This document shows positions 8,716 to 17,600 of a stretch of DNA of 42,098 bases, one piece after another. The notes under the pieces are model-generated. The model saw only the letters and a program-made list of their open reading frames with translations. It had not been told where the DNA came from and did not search any database. Numbering within the stretch: position 1 is the first letter of the stretch; each line of letters opens with the position of its first letter. The DNA comes from Rhodospirillales bacterium (GTDB taxonomy: Bacteria; Pseudomonadota; Gammaproteobacteria; Burkholderiales; Burkholderiaceae_D), in assembly GCA_903970305.1 (NCBI GenBank), contig CAJCID010000282.1, positions 1-42,098 of the forward strand, given 5' to 3'. The translations under genes and the position numbers were made by a program.

Positions 8716-9422
8716 CCTCGATTCGAAACCTGCTCTTCTGTTGTGCGACAGGCCGTCGCATGGGTCAATCCAAGGTTTGATGAGACCGACTGTAAACCTT
8801 TAAATTCCGCAATCCAAGGAACTGGTGCTTCCCATCGGGGAGGTCGACACGCGAGATCTTCCGCTGGGAAAGCGGCAGGAGGCGTTCCGCCCCCCTTCTT
8901 CTCATCCCAATGACCCTATCCATCGAGACCTCAAGAGGTTTTCTGCAAGGTACGCGTATCGACCGAGTTATCGATGCAACTGTTTCGCGAGCCCTGGCGA
9001 GGGCAGGAGCACTTGGAACCATTAATCAGCATCCGCGAAAGACCGTCATTGCACAGATGCCCGGTCTCGCTCGTCGCCAGCTAGCCCAAAGGACTCCAGG
9101 CGGCTCGTGAGCGACTTCTTTCGGGGGACTCATCGGGCGTTCCAACCGGCACGAGCGCCCGAACCTGGAGCGGCAGTTCACCTCATGGCTTAGCCACGAC
9201 TCAGGGCGGATGAGGATCTTTACCGCCCTGCGCCGAGTAGACCTTCTATGTGATGCACCGCACGGTGGATTCGCGCGTTAAGCCCATACTCCTCATTGCC
9301 GGGGATGGATTGGTTCCGGGGTCGGTGATGAGCAATCAAGGAAGGGTCGGAGTCTCATGACTGGCTGAATAACGTATCGCTGCAACGAAGGGACGCCGCG
9401 ACCCGTTCCGCATTGTTATTAA
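8716..9422. other. Long divergent intergenic region (707 bp), no gene
   Basis: The region lies between divergently transcribed apbE and the NarL-type kinase gene and should contain both promoters. Two opposing short frames around 8765-9110 resemble no family I know and have no good ribosome binding site. I see no RNA gene, CRISPR or strong hairpin. Confidence 0.45.
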
Positions 9423-11816
9423 GTGGGAGGCCGCTTGCAGATTCACCGCCTATCGCGGCCGCAGACGATTGAGGTCTATGCGCTGCTCGGCATCGCACCC
9501 TTTTTGGCGTTATCGGTATCCGATATCGAGGCGGACCGGACTGTGACGAGGGTTTACCAGACGTCAGCGATTGATACCGAAACTTCTAAGATGAGGATGC
9601 GGGGGATGCTGACGAAACTCGCTCAGACCCCATCCATCCGGGTGCTCGATGAGAGCCACTGCGATCCTTTGCTGCGGAACTTCGAGACCCCGGTTCCGCA
9701 ATGGGCCGATCGTCCATCTGCGCGAGCGGATGGGGACACCGTCTGCGCTGCCGGGGCGCCGCGAACCATCGCACCGCGATCGGTCGGTGTCGTTAGACAC
9801 CTCGGTCAACCGGTGTACTCCGGGGGTTTCGCCCTTGGGAAGGGGTACGCGTCACATCGTGGTATAGTCGCGCGCTCCGTCGATCCGACGCATCTCGGTT
9901 CAGTGATGGAGGTTCTCGGGGTGGCTCGTGAGGCGGCTACCGGGAGGATCGCATTGCGCGGCATCCCCATAGCCGCGGGCGCGCAGGGATTCCTAGGAGA
10001 GTACACCACCCCAGTTCTCGCACTCGGTCGCGATCTGGGCCGTGTCGTTGATTTCGCGCGCGATATAGATTACGTCTTCGAGAAGCGTTTGCCTTTTCAA
10101 TGGATTCACCAGACAGACGAAAGGGCGTACAGCGGAGTTCCGTTGCAAAGGTCGACCGCAGGCTTGAGACTGAGCCTTGCGCGCGGCACGGTGGTACTCC
10201 TGGTTGGCGCAGCTCTGGCTTTAGGCCTGGGCGTTCTTGTCGTGCTTCGATTCTTGCGACCCGCCCGAGTGCTTAAGGAAAATGTGCCACGTCCGCGACG
10301 TGCTGAATCGGAGCGCATCGCAACAGACGATCCAGCGGGGACAGGCGCAGTCGCTGCGCAACCCAATGGGGTCGAGGCCGTCCATCTACAACCGGAAAGT
10401 GAGGGCACCATCGTCGGAGCATGGATACGTGATAGCGAGGTACCTTATCGGACGGTGTTCGAACAAGCAGGGATTGGTATTGCCATCTTGAGATCGGTGG
10501 ATGGGAGAATTCTGGACTCCAATCCGGCTCTGGGTCAGATGCTTGGCTATAGCGCGCACGAGTTGTTGCGGCTCAGCTTTGACGATCTGAGGGCAGACGC
10601 TGTCATAGGTCAAGAAGGCAAAACCAGACCAGTGCCTGCGGCCGCGTCCGGCCCGAGATGGCAAGAACACCGATTTCGTCGCAAGGACGGGGCTCTCATT
10701 TGGGGCAGGCTCGTGGTCACGCACGGTCATGCCGAAAGTTCAGGATTCGAAGAATTTAGTATCGGCACCCTCGAAGATCTGTCGGAGTTGAAGCGCTCCG
10801 AAGACGGAGCGCAGCGTCTTGCCGAAAGCCTGAGCACGACCATGGAAGGCATTGCCGACGGATTCTTCACTCTCGATCAAGATTGGCGATTTACATACGT
10901 CAATACCGAGACCGAGCGTCTGCTCGACCGCACACGTGCCGACCTGCTTGGTAAAGTGCTTTGGGAGGAGTATCCGAAGCGACCCGATGACGCCTCCTAT
11001 CTCGCCTACCGCGAAGCCATGCGTACGATGCGCACGGTCGACTTTGAAGACTTTTGCGAGCCCCTTGGGGTTTGGTTCGAAGTACGCGCTTATCCTTCCA
11101 ATCAGGGTCTGGCCGTTCACTTTCGCGATATTTCCGGAAGGAAGCAGGACGAGCAGCAGTTACATTCGCTCTCGGACCGACTATTGGGTGCGCAGGAGTT
11201 CGAACGCGCTGCACTTGCACGCGAACTCCATGATGAATTCGGTCAGGTGCTCACCACGATCAAGCTCCAGCTGCAGGTCCTCGCGCGCCGCGCGCCGTCG
11301 TCGAGGCTGGAGGATTGCGTTGCGCTGGTCGATGACGCCCTGCGTCGGGTTCGGAGCCTGTCGCTCGATCTGAGGCCCTCCCAGATTGACGCGGGGGGGC
11401 TGGCGATCGCGCTTCGTACCCACATTTCGCGCCTTGCGCGCCAAACATTACGGAACATCACCTTTCGCTCCGATCTCGACGTGCCCGTATTGACGGGTCA
11501 GCGTGCGACGGCATGCTTTCGCATCGCCCAAGAGGCCGTCACGAATGCGCTTCGCCATTCCGAAGCGGGACACATCGATGTCAGTCTCTCGCGCCGGGGA
11601 GACTTTCTTCAGCTGGTCGTTCGCGACGATGGCGAAGGGTTTGACCTGACCAGGTTGCGCGCCAATCCCGCTGCCGGGACAAGCTTGGGAATTCGGGGTA
11701 TGGAAGACCGGGTGAGTATCCTCGGCGGTGATCTGCAGATTCGTACGGGTATCGGTATGGGTACGGAGATCTGCGCGACCATCCTGCTCGAATCCATACT
11801 GAGGAGTGCTGCATGA
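9423..11816 (+). CDS. Membrane sensor histidine kinase, NarL/UhpB type (HisKA_3), with two PAS domains
   Basis: This 797-residue kinase is a partner for the response regulator that follows. A hydrophobic segment at ~18-34 and a second one at ~263-282 (RGTVVLLVGAALALGLGVL) flank a ~230-residue extracytoplasmic part of no clear family, perhaps a divergent Cache-like sensor. PAS domains lie at ~345-460 and ~468-575. The dimerisation/phosphoacceptor helix follows with H603 in ARELHDEFGQVLTTIK, the HisKA_3 signature, and then a HATPase with QEAVTNALRHSEAGHI, DDGEGFD and GIRGMEDR. The start is uncertain: GTG at 9423 gives this length, while TTG at 9435 has GGGAGG four bases upstream. The stop overlaps the next start (ATGA). 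The sensed signal is unknown. Confidence 0.88.
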   Translation: MGGRLQIHRLSRPQTIEVYALLGIAPFLALSVSDIEADRTVTRVYQTSAIDTETSKMRMRGMLTKLAQTPSIRVLDESHCDPLLRNFETPVPQWADRPSARADGDTVCAAGAPRTIAPRSVGVVRHLGQPVYSGGFALGKGYASHRGIVARSVDPTHLGSVMEVLGVAREAATGRIALRGIPIAAGAQGFLGEYTTPVLALGRDLGRVVDFARDIDYVFEKRLPFQWIHQTDERAYSGVPLQRSTAGLRLSLARGTVVLLVGAALALGLGVLVVLRFLRPARVLKENVPRPRRAESERIATDDPAGTGAVAAQPNGVEAVHLQPESEGTIVGAWIRDSEVPYRTVFEQAGIGIAILRSVDGRILDSNPALGQMLGYSAHELLRLSFDDLRADAVIGQEGKTRPVPAAASGPRWQEHRFRRKDGALIWGRLVVTHGHAESSGFEEFSIGTLEDLSELKRSEDGAQRLAESLSTTMEGIADGFFTLDQDWRFTYVNTETERLLDRTRADLLGKVLWEEYPKRPDDASYLAYREAMRTMRTVDFEDFCEPLGVWFEVRAYPSNQGLAVHFRDISGRKQDEQQLHSLSDRLLGAQEFERAALARELHDEFGQVLTTIKLQLQVLARRAPSSRLEDCVALVDDALRRVRSLSLDLRPSQIDAGGLAIALRTHISRLARQTLRNITFRSDLDVPVLTGQRATACFRIAQEAVTNALRHSEAGHIDVSLSRRGDFLQLVVRDDGEGFDLTRLRANPAAGTSLGIRGMEDRVSILGGDLQIRTGIGMGTEICATILLESILRSAA

Positions 11817-12454
11817 GCGATACCAGGGTGATCTTGGTGGATGACCACAATCTCGTTCGCAGTGGGCTGCGCGGCCTGTTCGATAATCTGGTCGACGTTC
11901 GCGTCATCGGCGAAGCCAACGGTAGCGTGGCTGCCATGGAAGCGGTCCGGCGGCTTGCACCGGACATCGTCGTGACGGATCTCGTCATGAGGGATATGGA
12001 CGGCGTGGAACTCACTGAGCTCTTGCAGCGCGAGTTCCCGGCAGTCAGGGTGATCGTACTCACCATGCATGCCGAGGAACACTTTGTGCACCGGGCCCTG
12101 CGTGCCGGGGCCTCGGCCTATTTGTTGAAGGGCGCGTCGGAAGCAGAGCTTGAGTTGGCCGTGCGCGCCGTATTGCGCGGAGAGCTCTACCTTTGCCCCG
12201 TGATATCCCGACAAGTAATCGGCAGCTACATTCAATCCAGCCCTCTTCCCGCCCATACTCTGACCCCGCGCCAGCGTGAAATCCTGAAGCTGATCGCCGA
12301 GGGTCTGGCGGCCAAGGCGATCGCTCACCGATACCAGATCTCCATAAAAACTGTGGAGGCCCACCGATCCCAGATCATGGAGCGGCTGGGGATCCGCGAC
12401 ATCCCAGGACTCGTCAAGTATGCGCTGAGCGAAGGGCTCACCGATCTGTCGTAG
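11813..12454 (+). CDS. NarL/FixJ-family response regulator
   Basis: This 213-residue two-domain regulator has a receiver at ~4-120 with acid pair D10-D11, phosphoacceptor D56 in DIVVTDLVM, T at VIVLTMHA and K at YLLKGAS. A LuxR-type helix-turn-helix lies at ~150-205 (LTPRQREILKLIAEGL, KTVEAHRSQIMERLGI). When phosphorylated by the kinase just upstream it should bind DNA and control transcription. The two genes overlap by four bases (ATGA) and use the matching HisKA_3/NarL classes, so pairing is very likely. The target genes are not known. The divergent region 8716-9422 or the operon starting at 12633 are natural candidates. Confidence 0.93.
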   Translation: MSDTRVILVDDHNLVRSGLRGLFDNLVDVRVIGEANGSVAAMEAVRRLAPDIVVTDLVMRDMDGVELTELLQREFPAVRVIVLTMHAEEHFVHRALRAGASAYLLKGASEAELELAVRAVLRGELYLCPVISRQVIGSYIQSSPLPAHTLTPRQREILKLIAEGLAAKAIAHRYQISIKTVEAHRSQIMERLGIRDIPGLVKYALSEGLTDLS

Positions 12455-12537
12455 AACCCGCTCCCCCGGTTTCCCTCCCTAGAACGTCCCCTACAGACCC
12501 GTAAGGCCTGGGAGGGGTGGCATCAGGCATCGCCCAA

Positions 12538-12566
12538 TTGGTGCTTGCTCGCGCTTGTTCTATATT
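12538..12566 (+). promoter_or_regulatory. Candidate sigma-70 promoter of the signalling operon
   Basis: TTGGTG (12538-12543) and TATATT (12561-12566) are separated by 17 bases. The -10 matches consensus at five of six positions and the -35 at three. It lies about 65 bases before the receiver gene at 12633, in the only sizeable gap (178 bp) between the NarL-type pair and the next operon. An imperfect CCCTCCC/GGGAGGG repeat (12473-12479 and 12510-12516) lies between the regulator stop and this site. Confidence 0.4.
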
Positions 12567-12632
12567 TGCGATGCGAGAGTTGGGTCAATTGCTCTCCATC
12601 CGCAGCGCCTAGCTGCAGCGAGGGGGTTCAGC

Positions 12633-13025
12633 ATGCCACCCATAAGAATTCTGCTGGTTGACAGCAACGTGTCCTTCACGAGGACCACCAAAGAATTTAT
12701 TGAACGACAGTTTCAGGGCGAACCGCGAGTGACGGTCCTTGACCCGGCGCGTTCTGGATTTGAAGCTCTCACCCGCATCGGGGTTGAACTTCCAGACCTC
12801 ATCCTGATCGACCTGGACATGCCGGATATGAGCGGAGTGGACGCCATCCGGCTCATTCGATCGAGGGGGCAGTTGCCCGAAGTGGTGATCCTGAGCTTCT
12901 GTGAGGAAGGTGAACTCCGGATTGCCGCCTCATACGCGGGCGCTGATGGATATCTCAACAAATCGGACCTGGTCGAGCAGCTCCCAGACCTCATCCAAAT
13001 GCTACTCAACCGCTGCTTGCAATGA
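12633..13025 (+). CDS. Stand-alone receiver domain protein
   Basis: This 130-residue single-domain response regulator has phosphoacceptor D60 in LILIDLDMP, the switch serine in VVILSFCE and the lysine in GYLNKSD. Only one of the two N-terminal acidic metal ligands is kept: the motif reads LVDSN, with S11 where most receivers have Asp. Metal binding, and so phosphorylation rate, may be altered. It has no output domain, so it probably shuttles phosphoryl groups or binds a partner. The ATG at 12633 follows GAGGGGG. An upstream in-frame ATG at 12555 would add 26 residues before the conserved strand and is less likely. It is the first gene of a tightly packed signalling operon, and its stop overlaps the next start (ATGA). 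Confidence 0.85.
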   Translation: MPPIRILLVDSNVSFTRTTKEFIERQFQGEPRVTVLDPARSGFEALTRIGVELPDLILIDLDMPDMSGVDAIRLIRSRGQLPEVVILSFCEEGELRIAASYAGADGYLNKSDLVEQLPDLIQMLLNRCLQ

Positions 13026-14245
13026 GTCTGCTGACCCCTGATGCAGATTCGACTGCGCAGAGCGACGGAAGTCCCCGCCCACGCGCCGACTTTACTTGGG
13101 CTGTCGCCTTTCTGGTGCTTCTGTTGGTGACTGAAGGGTGTAACACCTACTACCTTGGTGAATCAGCGGTCTCAGGCAATCCTGTCTCGGCCCCACTACT
13201 CTGGGTGGCCGCGATAGCTTCGACGCTGGCAACGATCGTGACTCTCGCGCTGGCTGGCCACTATCGTGGTCTCGCCCGGGCATTCGCTGCAAACGATAAG
13301 GCACAGCGTATTCTCTCGGAGAGTTCGATGGCCGTGCTGGAGGCGAACCAAGATCTCGCGGAAAAGATGGCGCAGGGTCACCGCGAGTTGAGCGAACAGA
13401 CTCAAGCGCTGATTCGCTCTGAACACCGGCATGAGCGCCTCCAGGAATTCAGCGAGGGCCTCGAAGGGTCCGTGAAGTCGCGTACTCATGAACTCGAGCG
13501 AAGGACGGCCCAGCTCGAATCGGCTAACCGTGACCTCGAGTCCTTCACTTACTCAGTCTCCCACGATCTGCGCGCGCCGCTGCGTGCGATCAATGGTTTC
13601 GCCGAGATACTCGTGGCGCGCCACGCCGACGACCTCGATGAGCAAGGCCAACACTTCCTGTCGAACATTGTGCAGGCGAGTGTGAACATGGGGATGCTCA
13701 TCGACGACCTCCTCAAATATTGCCGGCTGGGTCGGTCAGCGGTCAATTTGCGCGATATCGATACCCAACTCCTGATGGAGCAGGTACTTGCCAATTTCGC
13801 GGTGAGGATCAGCGCGTTGGGCGCCCGCGTGGACGTCACTCCGATCCTGCCCACCGTACGCTCGGACGCTACCTTGCTCGGACAGATTTTCGGAAATTAC
13901 ATTGACAACGCTCTGACCTACGGTCGGGAAGGCATCCCCCCGAGGATTGTGGTTTCAGCCCAGTTTGCCGATGCGAGCTGGACCTACGCTTTCGCTGACG
14001 ACGGCATCGGAATTTCGCCTGACCAACTCGAGAAAATTTTCGAGCCCTTTCAGAGGCTCCATAGCTATGAGCAGTATCCAGGGACGGGCATTGGACTTGC
14101 CCTGGTGCGCAAGGCCGCGCAGATGCTGGACGGAAGCGCCTGGGCCGAGTCCATCCCCGGCTCAGGGAGTAAATTCTTCTTCTGTCTCCCCATTGGGCCG
14201 CCCGTTCCGAACGAGTACCAGTTAAGGGAGCAGAGCCATGAGTAG
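13022..14245 (+). CDS. Membrane histidine kinase with phytochrome-like HisKA domain
   Basis: This 407-residue kinase has two membrane helices (~24-43 and ~56-80) separated by a loop of only about 12 residues. It therefore lacks a large external sensor. A long coiled-coil runs over ~85-175. The H-box has H181 in FTYSVSHDLRAPLRAI, and the HATPase has GNYIDNALTYG, ADDGIGISP and YPGTGIGLALV. The catalytic core is closely related to the two small kinases at 26327 and 27817, and to the family of phytochrome/Rcp1 systems. The Rcp1-like receiver gene directly after it, overlapping by eight bases, is its probable partner. It probably reads a membrane or intracellular cue passed through the coiled coil. 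Confidence 0.9.
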   Translation: MSLLTPDADSTAQSDGSPRPRADFTWAVAFLVLLLVTEGCNTYYLGESAVSGNPVSAPLLWVAAIASTLATIVTLALAGHYRGLARAFAANDKAQRILSESSMAVLEANQDLAEKMAQGHRELSEQTQALIRSEHRHERLQEFSEGLEGSVKSRTHELERRTAQLESANRDLESFTYSVSHDLRAPLRAINGFAEILVARHADDLDEQGQHFLSNIVQASVNMGMLIDDLLKYCRLGRSAVNLRDIDTQLLMEQVLANFAVRISALGARVDVTPILPTVRSDATLLGQIFGNYIDNALTYGREGIPPRIVVSAQFADASWTYAFADDGIGISPDQLEKIFEPFQRLHSYEQYPGTGIGLALVRKAAQMLDGSAWAESIPGSGSKFFFCLPIGPPVPNEYQLREQSHE

Positions 14246-14687
14246 AGTTGCCCACATCCTGCTTGTAGAAGATAGTCGCATGGACATCGAACTCACGCTC
14301 AACGCCTTCCGGGAGCATCGACTAGGGAACACCTTGCATGTGACGACCAATGGAAACGATGCCATGGATTACCTCCTCGGAGAGGGCCGCTACGGCGATC
14401 GGGGCGCTTTCCCGCTGCCCGACCTCGTTCTGCTGGATTTAAAAATGCCCGTGATGGACGGATTCGAAGTTCTGCGGCGTATCAAGGCCACGCCCATTCT
14501 GAAACGCGTGCCCATCATCATTCTGTCTTCCTCAAAGGATGAGGGCGACCGGGTCATGACCTACGATACTGGCGCCAATAGCTACCTGGTGAAACCGGTA
14601 TCCTTTGCGGGGTTTCTGGAAGTGGTGGGCCGGATTGAAACCTACTGGCTCACGCTCAATGTGCCACCGCCCTTCACCGAAATATGA
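14238..14687 (+). CDS. Rcp1-like response regulator (single receiver)
   Basis: This 149-residue receiver is of the phytochrome response-regulator type. It starts HILLVEDSRMDIELT, has a longer loop before the phosphoacceptor (RYGDRGAFPLPDLVLLDLKM, D67), then IIILSSSKDEGD and SYLVKPVSF. This loop and the C-terminal extension are typical of Rcp1 relatives, which have no DNA-binding domain. AGGGAG lies seven bases before the ATG. It overlaps the kinase upstream by eight bases and the hybrid kinase downstream by four (ATGA). The arrangement suggests a relay from the membrane kinase to this receiver and possibly onward to an Hpt domain of the hybrid kinases. Confidence 0.92.
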   Translation: MSRVAHILLVEDSRMDIELTLNAFREHRLGNTLHVTTNGNDAMDYLLGEGRYGDRGAFPLPDLVLLDLKMPVMDGFEVLRRIKATPILKRVPIIILSSSKDEGDRVMTYDTGANSYLVKPVSFAGFLEVVGRIETYWLTLNVPPPFTEI

Positions 14688-17600
14688 GCACGCGACCCCG
14701 CCTGCTGTATATCGATGATTCAGCGTACGACCGCGAACTGGTGAGGGATGCGCTCGGAGGCGAACTGCCGGGATTCGACTTGACCGAGGCGGTTTCGCGA
14801 ACGGATTTTGAAGAGAAGTTCGCCTCAGCCGAATACGACTTGATACTGAGCGACTTCCACATACTCGGATTTCAAGGATTTCAGGTCCTCGACGCAGTAA
14901 GAACGACCAGAGCCCACCTGCCCGTGGTCTTCGTCACGGGGACCGGTTCCGAGGAGATGGCTGTCGAGGCCATGCGGCGCGGCGCGGCCGATTACGTCAT
15001 CAAGACAGTGGATCACATTCGCCGCCTTCCCTTTACGATCCGATCAGTACTGGATCGAGAGGCGAGTTCCGCGGCGAGCCGCCTTGCTGAGGAACAACTC
15101 CGGGCGGTCTCTCGCGTTCGGCACGTGATGGGGCAGTGCAATCGGGTTCTCGTCCGAGCATCCGACGAACAGCAGTTCATCCAGGACATCTGCCGCCTCG
15201 TCGTAGAATTGGGTGACTTCAAGATGGCGTGGATCGCAGTTACCGATGATCCGCTGAACGCCCAGATCATCCCGGTGGCGAGCGCTGGCGACGCCTCTTT
15301 CCCTCTTCAGTCGTTGAGCATCATCTCCGCAGGAGAGGGGCCGAATTGCAGCCCGACCGTCCGGGCCGTGCGCGAGGGCTGCACGCAGACCGTCCGGAAT
15401 CTCCTTGCGGGGACTGATTCGGAAGCGTGGCGTGCCGAGATCGTATCGCGGGGCTGTCGCTCGGTCACGGCGCTTCCTCTGATCTGCGAGCAAGAGGTGC
15501 TCGGCGCGCTGACGATTTTCGCGGGGCAGCCCGACGCCTTGCAGGACGGGGAGCTCTCGGTTCTCAAGGAGCTGGCCGATGACATCGCCTATGGAATGTT
15601 CAATCTCCGCGCGAGAGTTCGACACCGGCGGACCGAGCAGGCCTTGTTCGAGTCAGAGCGCCTCGCTCGAGCAACGATCGACGCCCTTTCCGAACACATC
15701 TGCGTGCTCGACGAAAGCGGCCTGGTTCTGGCAGTCAATTCGGCTTGGGGGAGCCTGCTGAAAACCAAGCCTGGAGAAGTGGAGGGCTTGCAGGAAGGCG
15801 CCAACTACTTTGAGCTATACGACAATGCACCGGGATCGACCTCCGAAGATGCGCGCGCCGTCGTTCGCGGAACCAGGTCGGTTCTCGAGGGCCGACTCGA
15901 CCTATTTCGCTATGAGTACGCGTACTGCGGCGCGGGTGCAGAGCAAACCTGGTTCCTCGTCACCGTGACGCCGTTTCCTCAAGGAGGGCCACGACGGGTG
16001 GTCATGGCGCACAAAAACATCACCCAGAGCAAGTTGTCCGAAGCGGCTCTTTTGGAGAGTGAATCGCGGTATCGATCACTCAGTGAACTCTCGGCGGATT
16101 ACTTCTGGGACGTGGACGCAGAGTTTCGCATCACCGGCATCTGGGCCGGAGCGGGATTCCCGACCGTGCCGCACGCCGAAGCGTGTATTGGCCGGCACCC
16201 GTGGGAACTCCCCCGGTTCCTCGGTGACGCGACAGTCCAACTCGCCGCTCACCGAGGGGTGCTGAACGCTCGTCAGCCCTTCCGGGATGTCCTGATCTGG
16301 GGCTTTGAGACGGGCGGTCATCGCGTGTGCTACAGCATCAGTGGCCATCCGATATTTGATGGTTCCGGTCAGTTCCGCGGCTACCGAGGGATCTCCAGGG
16401 AAGTAACCTCGATCAAGCGCGCCGAGCAGTTGCAAGCGTTAGAGCACAAGATCACGAGTTGCCTCGCTGAGTCGGAAGATGCATCGTCTGCCCTCCGGGC
16501 CGCGATCCAGGCGATTTGCGAGACCGAGCGCTGGGAGTGCGGTCGGCTCTTTCGCGTCGACAAGGAAACCGATCTGCTCAGGATGGAGGAAGCCTGGTCA
16601 GACGGAAACGTGCAGGTAAGACGCTACCTGGCAGCCAGCAAGTCGCGAACCTATGCCCGAGGCGTGGGTCTTGCCGGTCGCGCATGGGAATCCGGAAAAC
16701 CCATCTGGTCCAAGGATGTCCAAAACGACCCCCGCACAGCCGAGCTCCTGAGAGCCCAGGCCGCTAGCGTACATGGAGCCTTTGTACTGCCCATTACCGC
16801 AGGAGAAGAGGTCGTCGCCGTGCTCGCATTTAGCACCTCCCGGATTCTTGAACCCGATGAACGCCTGCTGCAGGCATTAAGTGTAGCCGCCAGCCAGATT
16901 GGTCAGTTCCTGCAACGTCGCGAAGCACAATCGGTGCTCCGCCGCTTTCGAACGGCGATCGACCTTACTGACGACTGTGTGGTCTTGGTCGACAGGCAGC
17001 AGATGCGCTATATCGATGTCAATGACGGCGCCTGCAGGATGCTCGGTTATACGCGCAGTGAGTTGCTAACCATCGGGCCCCAGGCTGTGGTGGCCGGGAC
17101 TCAGGAAGAATTGGAGCGCTCCTACGACGCCCTTATCGGAGGCGGCGCGCAAGTTGTCGTCGGTACATACCGGAGGCGAGACGGGAGTTTGGTGCCGGTG
17201 GAGGTCGCGCGCAGCGCCGTCCAAGTAGACGGCCGTTGGATCATCGCCGGCTCCGCCCGTGATATCAGCAGCCGCCTCGCCGCAGCAGAAGAAGTCCGGG
17301 CGATCAACGAACGATTCCTCCGGGTATTTAACCAGCAGTTTCAGTTCATGGCCATTATCGACCCGCACGGAGTGCTCATCGAGATCAATGAAATGCTGCT
17401 GCGGCTAAACCAAGCGAGTCGCGATGCGGTCATTGGCCGATATCTCTGGGACACACCCTGGCTGAAGGATTTTACGTCGGCACCTGCCTGGTGGATTGAC
17501 GCCTTGCGGCGGGCCGAGAGCAGGGACGAGCCCCTGATATGCGAGATCCAATTCAAGAATTCCAGGGGCGACGTTCGCGACGCAGACCTTTCTCTGACCG

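Noticed and set aside
8765-9110. Two opposing short frames upstream of the NarL-type kinase
   Set aside because: Neither has family similarity or a ribosome binding site, and their mutual overlap is typical of noise.
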